Assembly (NCBI RefSeq): GCF_009711125.1
Contig: NZ_WMIB01000030.1
Coordinates: 1-38,800, forward strand
From: Metabacillus mangrovi
Lineage (GTDB): Bacteria; Bacillota; Bacilli; Bacillales; Bacillaceae
Length of the DNA: 38,800 nt
Direction of reading: 5' to 3'
The notes beneath the pieces are model-generated. The model searched no databases, was not told where the DNA came from, and saw only the letters and a program-made list of their open reading frames with translations. Positions 24,829-33,000 of the stretch are shown piece by piece. How positions within the stretch are numbered: position 1 is the first letter of the stretch; the number at the start of each line of letters is the position of its first letter. Both the position numbers and the translations under genes were made by a program.

Positions 24829-25633
24829 AGTCTGCAAGAATTTGATAAATCTCACCAGCCGGAATGTGAAAAAACGAACACAGCTTTGTTTGCATGTTGT
24901 ATACATATACTCCGCAGTCGAACAAAATATTGTGATGATTTTCAAGGAGCTTATCGATGTGACGGCTTTCACTCTGGCCGATGTAAACCATATCACCCTT
25001 CACATCCATGCCCCGCAGGTAGCCAAGCCCCTTGAACAGATCACTTTTGTTTTTCCTCACTGTAAATTCAGCAGACACGCAGTAATAAAGGTCTTTTCCA
25101 TCCTTTTTGATGCTATGGGGCTGATGCAGGTGTTTATGCCGGACCTTGATCAATTTTCGGCTCTTCAGTGAGTATTCGGCAATGACTCCTTTTTTCTTCC
25201 CTTTATAGGAAAACATCGAAACGAACAAACGGTCCTTTTCAATAAACAAGTCATTCACATGGCATGTATCCGCCACTTCCGGTGAAAATCTGATCTCCCC
25301 GATGTGCTGAAGATCTTGTTTCAAATCATAAATTCCGATTGAGTCCCGCCCGGTTTCCACCACGTACAGCTGATCCTTGTATACCGCCGTACCGTGCAAA
25401 TCCAGTGCAATATCCAATGTCTTGGATGACCGAATGTCCAAGCTATGATCAAGCAAAAGAATGCGGTCGGCACTGGCCACAATATACCCGTCTCCATACT
25501 TTACAATCCCCCGGCATTCCTGCTCCAGTACTTTTCTGACCGTACAGGAGCCCTCTTTAAATACTGCTTCAAACAGCCCTCCGTTTTGGTTGCAGCACGT
25601 AATCAGCAGACGGGTTTCTTCCATCTTAATCAA
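24827..25633 (-). CDS. Hypothetical protein, probable beta-propeller (DUF4915-like)
   Basis: A 268-residue protein without a signal peptide. It contains repeated blade-like strands (GIVKYGDGYIVASADRILLLD; LHGTAVYKDQLYVVE; CHVNDLFIEKDRLFVSMF; LRGMDVKGDMVYIGQSE). The order and the late GQSESRH motif recall DUF4915-type propellers, but I am not certain of the family. The start is TTG (25631-25633), 9 nt after AGGAGGA; the next ATG (25622) lies too far from that site. It is a single gene, convergent with the RDD gene. No function is assigned. Confidence 0.65.
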   Translation of the reverse strand: MIKMEETRLLITCCNQNGGLFEAVFKEGSCTVRKVLEQECRGIVKYGDGYIVASADRILLLDHSLDIRSSKTLDIALDLHGTAVYKDQLYVVETGRDSIGIYDLKQDLQHIGEIRFSPEVADTCHVNDLFIEKDRLFVSMFSYKGKKKGVIAEYSLKSRKLIKVRHKHLHQPHSIKKDGKDLYYCVSAEFTVRKNKSDLFKGLGYLRGMDVKGDMVYIGQSESRHIDKLLENHHNILFDCGVYVYNMQTKLCSFFHIPAGEIYQILAD

Positions 25634-25786
25634 AATTGCTTCCTCCTCAGCTCAGCAGATTGTTCTTTACTGTATGTCTGCAGGAGGAATCTTGCTTGTA
25701 TCTTCGCATATTGTACTCTTATCCCTGTTGCATTTAATAGAATGAAAAATAGTATATTCTATCAAGCTAAGAGGAGGTGAGAGAGA

Positions 25787-26212
25787 ATGCCGATACAATT
25801 TTTAGATATGCGGATTTCAAGCAACAGTGCGGATGATGCAAATTCTTTTCTGATCCCTGCTGCTCCCGGCATTTTGTTTGGTGATATTGGAATTCAAACA
25901 CTTGGGGTTCTTCCAGAAAATGCTGGAGATATTCGCGTTTTATTGAGCGGGTATGCGAGAGTTTCCAATCTTATCAGCGAGGAAGTTGTTACCATCCGTG
26001 TATTCAGAGACTTGGCTACTCCAATTCTGGTCACTTCTTTTGTATCAAATGGAGAAGGCGTTGAGACTTTTGGCTTTGACGCCGCAGACTTTTTGCCTGC
26101 AGCCCCGGCTTCAGGACAGGTCCAGTATACAGCCACCATCGAAACAACGATTCCGTTTGCCATCCTGGGAGCATCCAATTTCAGTGGAATTGCCTCTGCT
26201 GGAACATCTTAA
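25787..26212 (+). CDS. Exosporium-like structural protein (ExsC-like)
   Basis: A 141-residue, beta-rich, low-charge protein. The pattern of strands (IRVLLSGYARVSN, VVTIRVFRD, VQYTATIETTIPFA, ILGASNFSGIASAG) is like that of exosporium protein C of the B. cereus group. That protein has similar VTIFRD-type and FSGLA-type blocks. It has no signal peptide, as usual for spore surface proteins made in the mother cell. AGGAGGTGA precedes the ATG. The match is by pattern recall, so the family call is tentative; a role in the spore outer layer is inference. Confidence 0.5.
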   Translation: MPIQFLDMRISSNSADDANSFLIPAAPGILFGDIGIQTLGVLPENAGDIRVLLSGYARVSNLISEEVVTIRVFRDLATPILVTSFVSNGEGVETFGFDAADFLPAAPASGQVQYTATIETTIPFAILGASNFSGIASAGTS

Positions 26213-26227
26213 TGCTATAGATTCAAT

Positions 26228-26262
26228 AAAGCCTGACTTGGCTTCACTTTAGACAGGCTTTA
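26228..26262 (+). terminator. Terminator of the exosporium-like gene
   Basis: AAAGCCTG and CAGGCTTT form an 8-bp perfect stem around an 18-nt loop, followed by a weak T-rich stretch on the plus strand. Confidence 0.6.
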
Positions 26263-26332
26263 TTCTCTAATTTAATAGGAACACCGTTCACCTTTACATA
26301 AAGCCCGCTCTCCGGGATATTCCGTAAGACAT

Positions 26333-26364
26333 GAAAAAAACAGGTGATTCACTCACCTGTTTTT
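26333..26364. terminator. Bidirectional terminator at the end of the nag operon
   Basis: AAACAGGTGA and TCACCTGTTT flank five bases, with A- and T-runs on both sides. It overlaps the last codons of the nucleotidyltransferase gene. Confidence 0.88.
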
Positions 26365-27191
26365 CGCACCGGCCTTGCCGAACTGCCGGCTGCTTTCCAT
26401 TTATCAAGTTCAATATCGGGATGGTGCCTGCTTACGAGCCCAAAGACGTCCTGCAGAAGCTCTTCTAAAATCATTAAACCTTTAGCAGGATGTTCAAGGA
26501 AGACGCTCTCCAATCTCGTTTCCGTGCCGGAAGGTTTGATTTCCATCCGCTGAATTGATTGCCTTTGCCACTTGAACCCCGGGTGGTGGACGAACTGTTC
26601 ATTCAAGGCAAAAAGAACGGCCATCATCTTCTTCTCTACCGTGACAAACACCTCATGCAGCATCAGCCAATCCTGCCGTGCAACAAGTGAATACCGGTTG
26701 TTCCAGCGGCTGCCAAGATCAAGGCTTTGCAGGATCATTGCCCTTTTCAATCCCTCAGGATAAATAGCTGTCTGCTGTTTAAGGCTCTCAAAGATCTCCG
26801 CTCCATAGAGACAGACGCCTTCCGCAACCGCTGAAGTCAGACATTGGGACTCAAGGTCCGGCGAATAAAGTCCAACTGTTCTGTTAATGTTCTTTTTGAC
26901 AGTGGAGGTTAAAAAGTGGCTGAGTTCAAATTTGATTTCCGATGTGACAAAAGCTTCAGACCACTCTTCATCCTCGTAGCAGTGGAAGCTGATTATTTCT
27001 CCCTGGAGTGCTTTAACAGGCTCCAGGCGGTCTTCCGTCTCAGGCCCGTTTCTCCAGGCTAGAAACAGTTCAATATCCGAATATTCATCGTCCCAGCCCC
27101 TCGAGACTGAACCTCCGATCCAAATCGCTTCCACTTTTGGATTCCGCTGATAGATGTCTGCTGCTTTTCTTGCCTGTTCAGCCAGTTTCAC
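26349..27191 (-). CDS. Nucleotidyltransferase-domain protein in the nag operon
   Basis: A 280-residue protein with an N-terminal nucleotidyltransferase domain. The motif WIGGSVSRGWDDEYSDIELFLAW contains the family's GGS and the paired carboxylates Asp-x-Glu (SDIEL) of the polymerase-beta fold. A helical C-terminal part follows. The family includes aminoglycoside adenylyltransferase-like and other NMP-transferring enzymes; the substrate here is unknown. The start is GTG at 27189-27191, one base after the nagR stop and preceded by GGAGGGG, so it is co-transcribed and probably translationally coupled. In B. subtilis this gene is not part of the nagA-nagB-nagR (yvoA) cluster. Confidence 0.8.
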   Translation of the reverse strand: MKLAEQARKAADIYQRNPKVEAIWIGGSVSRGWDDEYSDIELFLAWRNGPETEDRLEPVKALQGEIISFHCYEDEEWSEAFVTSEIKFELSHFLTSTVKKNINRTVGLYSPDLESQCLTSAVAEGVCLYGAEIFESLKQQTAIYPEGLKRAMILQSLDLGSRWNNRYSLVARQDWLMLHEVFVTVEKKMMAVLFALNEQFVHHPGFKWQRQSIQRMEIKPSGTETRLESVFLEHPAKGLMILEELLQDVFGLVSRHHPDIELDKWKAAGSSARPVRKTGE

Positions 27192-27192
27192 T

Positions 27193-27930
27193 TTACGCCC
27201 CTCCGTGCTTCCGCTCTAATTCCATCACATACTTGTACCGGTCGGCGCGGTAGATCGTTTTCGTATATTCGACTGCCTGATGCTCTGATGTGAAGCTTGT
27301 CCGCTGAATTTTCAGCACCGCGGCGCCTTCTTCGAGCTGTAAAGCTTCCGCCGCTTTTTTCCCCGCTTCGGCAGCTTCAAGCTCCTGCTTGCCGTACTGG
27401 ATGGGCAGGCCGCATTGCGCTTCAATGTAGTCATAGATGGAGCCTTCGGCGTGCTTCAGTACCATATCCGGAAAGATTTTTACGGGCATATACAGAATTT
27501 CATAGGCAATTGCCTCTCCATCTGCATAGCGGATCCGTTTTACTTTGTATATCGGTTCTTCTGAATCCAGTCCAAGTTCTTTTGCCGCCTGTTTGGAAGC
27601 AGAGTTCCGTTCAAAGCTGATCACTTTTGTTTCAGGCCGCTTTCCCTGCTGTGCCATTTGTTCAGTAAAACTCGTAATTCCGGTAAGCTCGAGATTCAGC
27701 TTCGGGACGGAGACATACGTCCCGCGCCCTCTTCTTCTCTCAAGGATCCCCTCATTTACCAGATTGGTAATCGCCTGCCGGACCGTCATTCTGCTGATGG
27801 AAAACTGTTCGCAAAACTGGCGCTCAGAGGGGATTGCCTCCCCGCTCTCCCATTCACCTGATTCAATTTTTTCTCTTATGCTTTCTTCTACTTGAAAGTA
27901 GATTGGAACCGGGGAATTCTTTTGAATCAT
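27193..27930 (-). CDS. nagR: GntR-family repressor of N-acetylglucosamine use, NagR/YvoA
   Basis: A 245-residue HutC-subfamily GntR regulator. The winged helix-turn-helix (about residues 8-72) has the typical IPSERQFCEQFSISRMTVRQAI and RGRGTYV sequences. A UTRA effector domain follows (about 90-235), which in NagR binds glucosamine-6-phosphate-type sugars. The start codon overlaps the nagB stop as ATGA (27927-27930). It should repress its own operon through the operator at 29908-29923. Confidence 0.93.
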   Translation of the reverse strand: MIQKNSPVPIYFQVEESIREKIESGEWESGEAIPSERQFCEQFSISRMTVRQAITNLVNEGILERRRGRGTYVSVPKLNLELTGITSFTEQMAQQGKRPETKVISFERNSASKQAAKELGLDSEEPIYKVKRIRYADGEAIAYEILYMPVKIFPDMVLKHAEGSIYDYIEAQCGLPIQYGKQELEAAEAGKKAAEALQLEEGAAVLKIQRTSFTSEHQAVEYTKTIYRADRYKYVMELERKHGGA

Positions 27931-28682
27931 CTGGTAAGCTCCTCCTTTCCTTTCCGGTCAATGAGCATCAGTGCTTCTTCATCCGCAATCACCGTAACAT
28001 TTGGATGCCTCTTCAGGACGGATGCAGGAAAATCCTCGGTCACTTCTCCGTTCCAAAGCCTTTCGATCGCCTCTGCTTTCTTTGCTCCCGAGGCAAGAAG
28101 CAGAATACTTCTGCTTTTCATGATTGTCCCGATCCCCATCGTTATCGCCTGTCCCGGGACATCCTCCAGACTTTTAAAATAACGGGCATTCGCCTTTTTC
28201 GTCGAGTCGGTCAGTGTCACAAGATGCGTCCTCTCCTGAAAAGAGGTTCCAGGTTCGTTAAAGCCGATATGTCCGTTTTCCCCGATTCCAAGAAGCTGCA
28301 AATCAACTCCTCCGGCTTTCTCGATCATCTCTTCGTACCTGCTGCATTCATGAATCGGATCCGCTGCCATTCCATCAGGCAAATGGTTGCTTCCAGGTAA
28401 AAAGTCCACGTGGTGAAATAAGTGCTCTTTCATATACCGGAAGTAGCTATTCACATCGTTCTTCTCCATACCGTAATATTCATCGAGGTTAAAAGATGCA
28501 GCATGAGAGAATGATAGCTGCCCCTCTGAATACAGCTTAACAAGCTCTGAGTAAACTCCTTTAACCGTTCCGCCTGTAGCAAGCCCGAGAACAGACCGGC
28601 TGTTGGTTTTTAATTGATCCTTTAAAAATTCTCCCGCCATCCTGCTCATCTCCTGATAATCAGCTGCAGCAAGTAATCTCAT
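27927..28682 (-). CDS. nagB: Glucosamine-6-phosphate deaminase
   Basis: A 251-residue NagB that converts glucosamine-6-phosphate into fructose-6-phosphate and ammonia, feeding amino sugars into glycolysis. Visible family motifs are GLATGGTVKGVYSEL (phosphate-binding loop), FNLDEYYGM with the catalytic Asp/Glu pair, GIGENGHIGFNEPG with the active-site His, and MGIGTIM. The protein is of the short monomer-type length found in Bacillus. ATG overlaps the nagA stop (ATGA, 28679-28682) and its own stop overlaps nagR, so all three are translationally coupled. Confidence 0.95.
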   Translation of the reverse strand: MRLLAAADYQEMSRMAGEFLKDQLKTNSRSVLGLATGGTVKGVYSELVKLYSEGQLSFSHAASFNLDEYYGMEKNDVNSYFRYMKEHLFHHVDFLPGSNHLPDGMAADPIHECSRYEEMIEKAGGVDLQLLGIGENGHIGFNEPGTSFQERTHLVTLTDSTKKANARYFKSLEDVPGQAITMGIGTIMKSRSILLLASGAKKAEAIERLWNGEVTEDFPASVLKRHPNVTVIADEEALMLIDRKGKEELTR

Positions 28683-29854
28683 GTCCTTCTTCCCCCTTTG
28701 TCATAGACCATTTCCCCGCGGCAAATCGTAAGCAAAACCTCTCCTTCACGAGAAAGGACCGTCAGATCGGCATCCTTTCCGGCAGCTATACTCCCTTTCC
28801 GGTCAAAAATGCCGAGCTGCTTCGCAGGATTGACTGAGGCCATACGAACAATTTCTTCCGTGGAGCATCCGGTAAAAGCGCGCATGTTTTTCACCGCTTC
28901 ATTCATCTTCAATACGCTTCCGGCAAGCGCCCCGCTCTCAAGCTCCGCTCTGTTCCCCTTTACATAGACACTCTGTCCGCCAAGATCATAGGTCCCATCC
29001 TCAAGGCCCTTTGCTCTCATAGAATCTGTGATCAGGATGATTCCTTCCGCTCCCTTAAGCCTGTAGGCAAGCTGAACCATTTCAGGGGCTACATGAATCC
29101 CATCCGCAATAATCTCACAGCGGATCCGTTTATCCAGTAAAACCGCACCTGCTGTCCCCGCTTCACGGTGATGGAGCCCTCTCATACCATTGAACAGATG
29201 TGTCGCCTGATTTGCACCTGCATCTGCTGCAAGCTGCACTTCTTGAAAAAGGGCATCTGAGTGTCCGATGGAGGGAATGATCCCTGCTTCGGACAAGTGT
29301 CTCGTCAGTTCAAGTTCTCCATCCAGTTCCGGGGCCAGCGTGACCTGCTTTATTTTCCCTCCGGACAGTTCCTGCCAGCTTTGAAACAGAGCCGCATCCG
29401 GCTTCACGAAGTGGCTCGGCAGCTGGGCTCCTGCACGCTTTGGTGATAAAAAAGGACCCTCGAGATGAATACCCGCTATTTCTGCGCCATTTACTGGTAT
29501 GGATGTGCAGTCAGCCAGATTCATCAACGCTCTCTCTATCTCGCTTTTGGCAGACGTCATCGTTGTTGGCAGAAAACAGGTTGTTCCTTCACGGACAAGC
29601 TGCTCCGCCATCGTCTGAATCGCAGCAGGGTCTCCATCCATCACATCTGCCCCGCCAGCACCGTGAATATGCAGATCGATCATTCCGGGAAGTACTTCCG
29701 CTGTTTCATCCAATCTGATCTCGATGCAGCCCTCTGGAAGATCTGCTTTTTCCATCGGACCTGTTTCTGCAATCTTTCCTTCTTTAATCAGTACATAGCC
29801 TTGTTTAAAGGTTCCGCTTTCCGAATATACCGCTGCATGAGTTAGTGCCAGCAC
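28679..29854 (-). CDS. nagA: N-acetylglucosamine-6-phosphate deacetylase
   Basis: A 391-residue amidohydrolase. The metal-site motif is DLHIHGAGG; other blocks are HLEGPFLSPKRAGAQ, the catalytic-site GHSDALF, THLFNGMRGLHHREAG and the active-site Asp in ITDSMRAKG. It removes the acetyl group from N-acetylglucosamine-6-phosphate, the step before NagB. The start is GTG (29852-29854) with AAGGAG 7 nt upstream. It is the first gene of the operon; promoter and operator are at 29888-29923. Sources of GlcNAc-6-P would be chitin or recycled peptidoglycan; no transporter is encoded nearby. Confidence 0.95.
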   Translation of the reverse strand: MLALTHAAVYSESGTFKQGYVLIKEGKIAETGPMEKADLPEGCIEIRLDETAEVLPGMIDLHIHGAGGADVMDGDPAAIQTMAEQLVREGTTCFLPTTMTSAKSEIERALMNLADCTSIPVNGAEIAGIHLEGPFLSPKRAGAQLPSHFVKPDAALFQSWQELSGGKIKQVTLAPELDGELELTRHLSEAGIIPSIGHSDALFQEVQLAADAGANQATHLFNGMRGLHHREAGTAGAVLLDKRIRCEIIADGIHVAPEMVQLAYRLKGAEGIILITDSMRAKGLEDGTYDLGGQSVYVKGNRAELESGALAGSVLKMNEAVKNMRAFTGCSTEEIVRMASVNPAKQLGIFDRKGSIAAGKDADLTVLSREGEVLLTICRGEMVYDKGGRRT

Positions 29855-29887
29855 ATTAAAACTCCTTTTTTTCTTAATTTTAAGAAA

Positions 29888-29916
29888 ATAATACCATCAT
29901 TAAAACTAGATGTCTA
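29888..29916 (-). promoter_or_regulatory. Sigma-A-type promoter of the nag operon
   Basis: On the minus strand TAGACA (29911-29916), a 17-bp spacer and TATTAT (29888-29893); each hexamer differs from consensus at one base. It reads into nagA 34 bp away. Confidence 0.75.
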
Positions 29917-29923
29917 GACCAGT
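29908..29923. promoter_or_regulatory. NagR (DasR-type) operator
   Basis: On the minus strand ACTGGTCTAGACATCT differs from the dre consensus ACTGGTCTAGACCACT at 2-3 positions, with the core GGTCTAGAC intact. It covers the -35 element of the nag promoter. The regulator gene is in the operon, so autorepression is likely. Confidence 0.75.
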
Positions 29924-30033
29924 AAATCGTCTGTATATGTCGATACTGCGCGATCCTCTGACTGTATATCCTCAGAGAACGTTTTTCTCATACAGCAATT
30001 GTCATGCGCACAGTTCTACAAATTCCGCAAACC

Positions 30034-30200
30034 TGTGCATAAGTTATTCACAGCCCTGTTGATATTGGGGAAAAATGTGTGGATGTCCTGCTGCTGCAAG
30101 GCCTTCTATCCACAGATTCCCTGTTTATAAGCATCCTGAGCTGTGGATGGCGTGCATAACTCCTTAATTTTTCTATATTGCGCGAAAATTGTGTGGATAA
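30034..30200. promoter_or_regulatory. DnaA-box cluster between nagA and the amidase gene
   Basis: Within 167 bp there are three perfect TTATNCACA boxes: 30034-30042 (minus, TTATGCACA), 30044-30052 (plus, TTATTCACA) and 30192-30200 (minus, TTATCCACA). Two more match at 8 of 9 positions (30106-30114 plus; 30151-30159 minus) and two at 7 of 9 (30078-30086 and 30142-30150, minus). The first pair are one base apart and opposed. An AT-rich stretch lies at 30220-30246. No dnaA or other origin gene is here, so a secondary DnaA-binding cluster is more likely than an origin. Confidence 0.7.
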
Positions 30201-30277
30201 CCCAATTTGTCGAATGAGCGTAACGTTATTTTTTTAAAATCATAAACTAGTCCTATACAGAGATGGAGAGTGAGAGA

Positions 30278-31258
30278 GTGAAATATCCTATAAGCCGTTC
30301 CTACATCCGGACAGGCAATTCCCGCTCCGGAAGAAAATTAGGGACCGTTCTGTTCATCGTCAGCCATGACACTGGAAACCCCGGGACAAGCGCCTCGCAA
30401 AACAGGAACTATTTTAACAATCAGCAGCCATCCGCTTCGGCCCACACGTTTATTGATGACAAAACCATTCTGGAAATCATCCCGCTGGATGAAGTCGCCT
30501 TTCATGTTCAGTACGGAATTACTGAGGACAACCGCCGCTATGGGGCAAATGCCAATGATGCCTCGATCGGTGTTGAACTTTGCTACGGCGGAAGCATTAA
30601 CTTTCAGCAGGCATACAGCAGGTACGTCTGGTACCATGCCTATCTTTGCAGCCGGTTTGGTCTGAACCCGGACAAACAGATCATCGGGCATTACACACTT
30701 GACCCGGCGAGGAGGACCGATCCGATAAATTCTTTCAGCCAATACGGAATCTCCTGGGCACAATTTATCCGGAGCGTTAAACAGGTACTGGCCGAGGAAT
30801 TCGGCGCTCCCGCCGCAGACACCCTTCCAGTCCGCGAAGGAGACAGCGGCAGCCTCGTTAAAAGCATTCAGCAAAACCTTATCACCGCTGGCTTTACAAT
30901 ATCAGCCGACGGGGTATTCGGCCCTGCAACGGAACAAGCGGTAAGAGCATTTCAGCAGAAAAACGGCTTGACCGCTGACGGCATTGTCGGCCCGCAAACC
31001 TACTCTGCTCTCAACAAGCCTAAACAAAGCTACCCCCTGCCTTCCGGAGTCTACCGCCTCGGAGCATCCGGAGAACCTGTCAAACAAATTCAGCGCGCCC
31101 TTCAAAAGCTCGGGCTAAAGCCCGGCAGCATCGATGGGGAATACGGGCCGCAGACCGCAGCTGCCGTCAGAAAGTTCCAAAGCCGCTACTCGGCTCTGGC
31201 CGATGACGGAGTTTACGGTCCAAGTACCCGCAGCTATATGCTGAGCGCTTTAAAATAG
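30278..31258 (+). CDS. N-acetylmuramoyl-L-alanine amidase with two peptidoglycan-binding domains
   Basis: A 326-residue protein. The N-terminal amidase_2 domain has zinc-ligand-type His residues in FIVSHDTGN, SASAHTFID and IIGHYTLDPARRTDP, and the catalytic-type Glu in SIGVELCYGG. Two PG_binding_1 domains follow (about residues 190-250 and 260-325), each with the repeated DGVFGPATEQAVRAFQQ and DGEYGPQTAAAVRKFQ pattern. It cleaves the bond between MurNAc and L-alanine, like XlyA/CwlA-type autolysins, and lacks a signal peptide, as do phage-derived and mother-cell enzymes. The start is GTG 30278 with GGAGAG upstream; an in-frame ATG at 30263 is less well placed. Confidence 0.9.
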   Translation: MKYPISRSYIRTGNSRSGRKLGTVLFIVSHDTGNPGTSASQNRNYFNNQQPSASAHTFIDDKTILEIIPLDEVAFHVQYGITEDNRRYGANANDASIGVELCYGGSINFQQAYSRYVWYHAYLCSRFGLNPDKQIIGHYTLDPARRTDPINSFSQYGISWAQFIRSVKQVLAEEFGAPAADTLPVREGDSGSLVKSIQQNLITAGFTISADGVFGPATEQAVRAFQQKNGLTADGIVGPQTYSALNKPKQSYPLPSGVYRLGASGEPVKQIQRALQKLGLKPGSIDGEYGPQTAAAVRKFQSRYSALADDGVYGPSTRSYMLSALK

Positions 31259-31270
31259 GAATGGAAAATG

Positions 31271-31296
31271 GACAGCCTGGGGGCTGTCTGTTTTTG
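31271..31296 (+). terminator. Terminator of the amidase gene
   Basis: GACAGCC-TGGG-GGCTGTC followed by TGTTTTTG on the plus strand. Confidence 0.88.
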
Positions 31297-31333
31297 TGTC
31301 TGGAAGAGGGTGAGGGGAACAGGTGGAGGCTAA

Positions 31334-32085
31334 CCGGTCTCAGATGCAGCTATTTCTCCGAAAACAGCCTGTTTTACCTCCTAACGGTCCTGAGAGCCGC
31401 TATTTCATTAAAAAAGTCCAAAAACCCTCTCAACTCGTAAAATAGTGTCTTCTGAGACCGATAAGGACGGATTGGGTGGGTATTGGCTTAAATAACGGCT
31501 CTGGGGACCGATCCGGAAAGGACCGGTCTCAGATGCAGCTATTCCCCTAAAAATAGCGTATTTCTCCTCTTAACGGTCCTGAGAGCCGCTATTTCATTAA
31601 AAAAGTCCAAAAACGCCTCTCAACTCGTAAAATAGTGTCTTCTGAGACCGATAAGGACGGATTTGGTGGGTATTGGCTTAAATAACGGCTCTGGGGACCG
31701 ATTCGGTAACAACCGGTCTCAGATGCAGCTATTTCTCCGAAAACAGCCTGTTTTACCTCCTAACGGTCCTGAGAGCCGCTATTTCATTAAAAAAGTCCAA
31801 AAACGCCTCTCAACTCGTAAAATAGTGTCTTCTGAGACCGATAAGGACGGATTGGGTGATTTTCGGCTTAAATAACGGCTCTGGAGAGCGATCCGGAAAG
31901 GACCGGTCTCAGATGCAGCTATTCCTCCGATAATAGCCTATTTTACCTCCTAACGGTCCTGAGAGCCGCTATTTCATTAAAAAAAGTCCAAAAACGCCTC
32001 TCAACTCGTAAAATAGTGTCTTCTGAGACCGATAAGGACGGATTTGGTGGGTATTGGCTTAAATAACGGCTCTGGGGACCGCAAA
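31334..32085. repeat. 190-bp tandem repeat array (same family as the left-edge array)
   Basis: Units start at 31334, 31523, 31713 and 31903 (189, 190 and 190 bp). Each has two forward modules (GGTCTCAGATGCAGCTATT and GGTCCTGAGAGCCGCTATTT) and two reversed ones (AAATAGTGTCTTCTGAGACC and AAATAACGGCTCTGGGGACC). It shares its module, but not its spacers, with the array at 1-800. The small frames inside are not gene-like. Confidence 0.95.
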
Positions 32086-32232
32086 AATTAGGCCGCTGCT
32101 TCACAGCTAACCTCGGATCTGAGGTCTCTACTCATAAATTCTGCCGACTAACGTTCTTTTGGATTATGCAGATTTAGGGCTTTAGCAGATACTCGTTCCG
32201 CTAAAACCCTATTAACAGATCTCGGATCCAAA
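32086..32232. other. Gene-free spacer after the 190-bp array
   Basis: It contains an imperfect inverted repeat, TAGGGCTTTAGC with GCTAAAACCCTA (about 32173-32210), and two short CGGATC-bearing copies. No gene is supported. Confidence 0.5.
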
Positions 32233-32262
32233 GAAAAAACCAGACCCGCATCCGGCCTGGCA
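32233..32262 (-). terminator. Terminator of the oxidase-like gene
   Basis: On the minus strand CCAGGCC pairs with GGTCTGG (one G-U), followed by TTTTTTC. Confidence 0.7.
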
Positions 32263-32274
32263 TCACTTATTCAT

Positions 32275-32895
32275 TCAGTACAGTCTCTTCCGATAGCTCT
32301 CTTCCAAAGATTCCTTTACTTCATCAGCTGCCATCCCTGCGTGGGCTGCGAGCATGGTGCTTGGCAGCGGCATGCCGGGAAGGTCCGGCCACCCTTCTTT
32401 CTTCCAAAGACTCGACCTTTTCATAGCTTTGCCGCAGTGAATGAAGCATTCTTCTACATCGATGGCGATTCCGGCAAGCGGCAGTCTTCCTTGGGCCTGC
32501 ATGCGCTCGAGCAGATCCGGATCGCGGATGACGGCTGCTTTCCCTTTAATTCTCAAGGTTTCATCAAGGCCCGGAATAACACATAGCAGGCTCGCCCTGG
32601 GATTTTCCAGCAGGTTCCGAATTGAATCAAGCCGCCGGTTTCCCGGTCTTTCGGGTATAATCAGCTGCTTGTCATTCAACACCAGGATAAATCCAGGCTG
32701 ATCGCCTCTTGGAGAGACATCCGACACCCCTTTTGAATTAGATGTTCCAAGTACAGCAAACGGGCAATTGGCCAGAAAGCTTTTGCAATGCGAATCCAAA
32801 TGGCTGATGACTTTCTTCAGAGCGGTCTCTCCCGGCTGGCTCCATATTTCTTCAAGCTCAGCAGGCGATGTTACAGCCTTTGTCCACTTTCTCAA
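32275..32895 (-). CDS. Pyridoxamine 5'-phosphate oxidase-like FMN protein
   Basis: A 206-residue protein of the PPOX-like split-barrel family. It has the FAVLGTSNSKGVSDVSPRGDQPGF segment, the IIPERPGNRRLDSIRNLLENPRASLLCVIPG block (flavin-binding strands) and a conserved C-terminal region. It fits the subgroup named after DR_2398/MSMEG_1061. Members usually bind FMN or F420 and act as reductases or oxidases of unknown substrate. The start is TTG (32893-32895), set by AGGAGGG 7 nt upstream. It is a single gene with its own terminator; a (TA)7 run lies 75 nt upstream. Confidence 0.82.
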   Translation of the reverse strand: MRKWTKAVTSPAELEEIWSQPGETALKKVISHLDSHCKSFLANCPFAVLGTSNSKGVSDVSPRGDQPGFILVLNDKQLIIPERPGNRRLDSIRNLLENPRASLLCVIPGLDETLRIKGKAAVIRDPDLLERMQAQGRLPLAGIAIDVEECFIHCGKAMKRSSLWKKEGWPDLPGMPLPSTMLAAHAGMAADEVKESLEESYRKRLY

Positions 32896-32968
32896 CTCCC
32901 ATCCCTCCTCATTATTAAAGCGGTACAGGCCGCCAATTTCTCCTGAATCCTTAAAAGCTCTCCTCTAT

Positions 32969-32983
32969 ATATATATATAACGC
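32969..32983. repeat. (TA)7 dinucleotide run
   Basis: A run of seven to eight TA steps lies between the oxidase-like gene and the lipoprotein gene. Such runs can vary in length by slippage. Confidence 0.8.
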
Positions 32984-33000
32984 TTCCATCTTAAGATTTT

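Noticed and set aside
29972-29990. Inverted repeat GAGAACGTTTTTCTC upstream of nagA as a cre site
   Set aside because: It has about four mismatches to the CcpA consensus and lies well upstream of the promoter.
30034-30246. Chromosomal replication origin
   Set aside because: No dnaA, dnaN or rpmH genes flank the DnaA boxes, so a secondary cluster is more likely.
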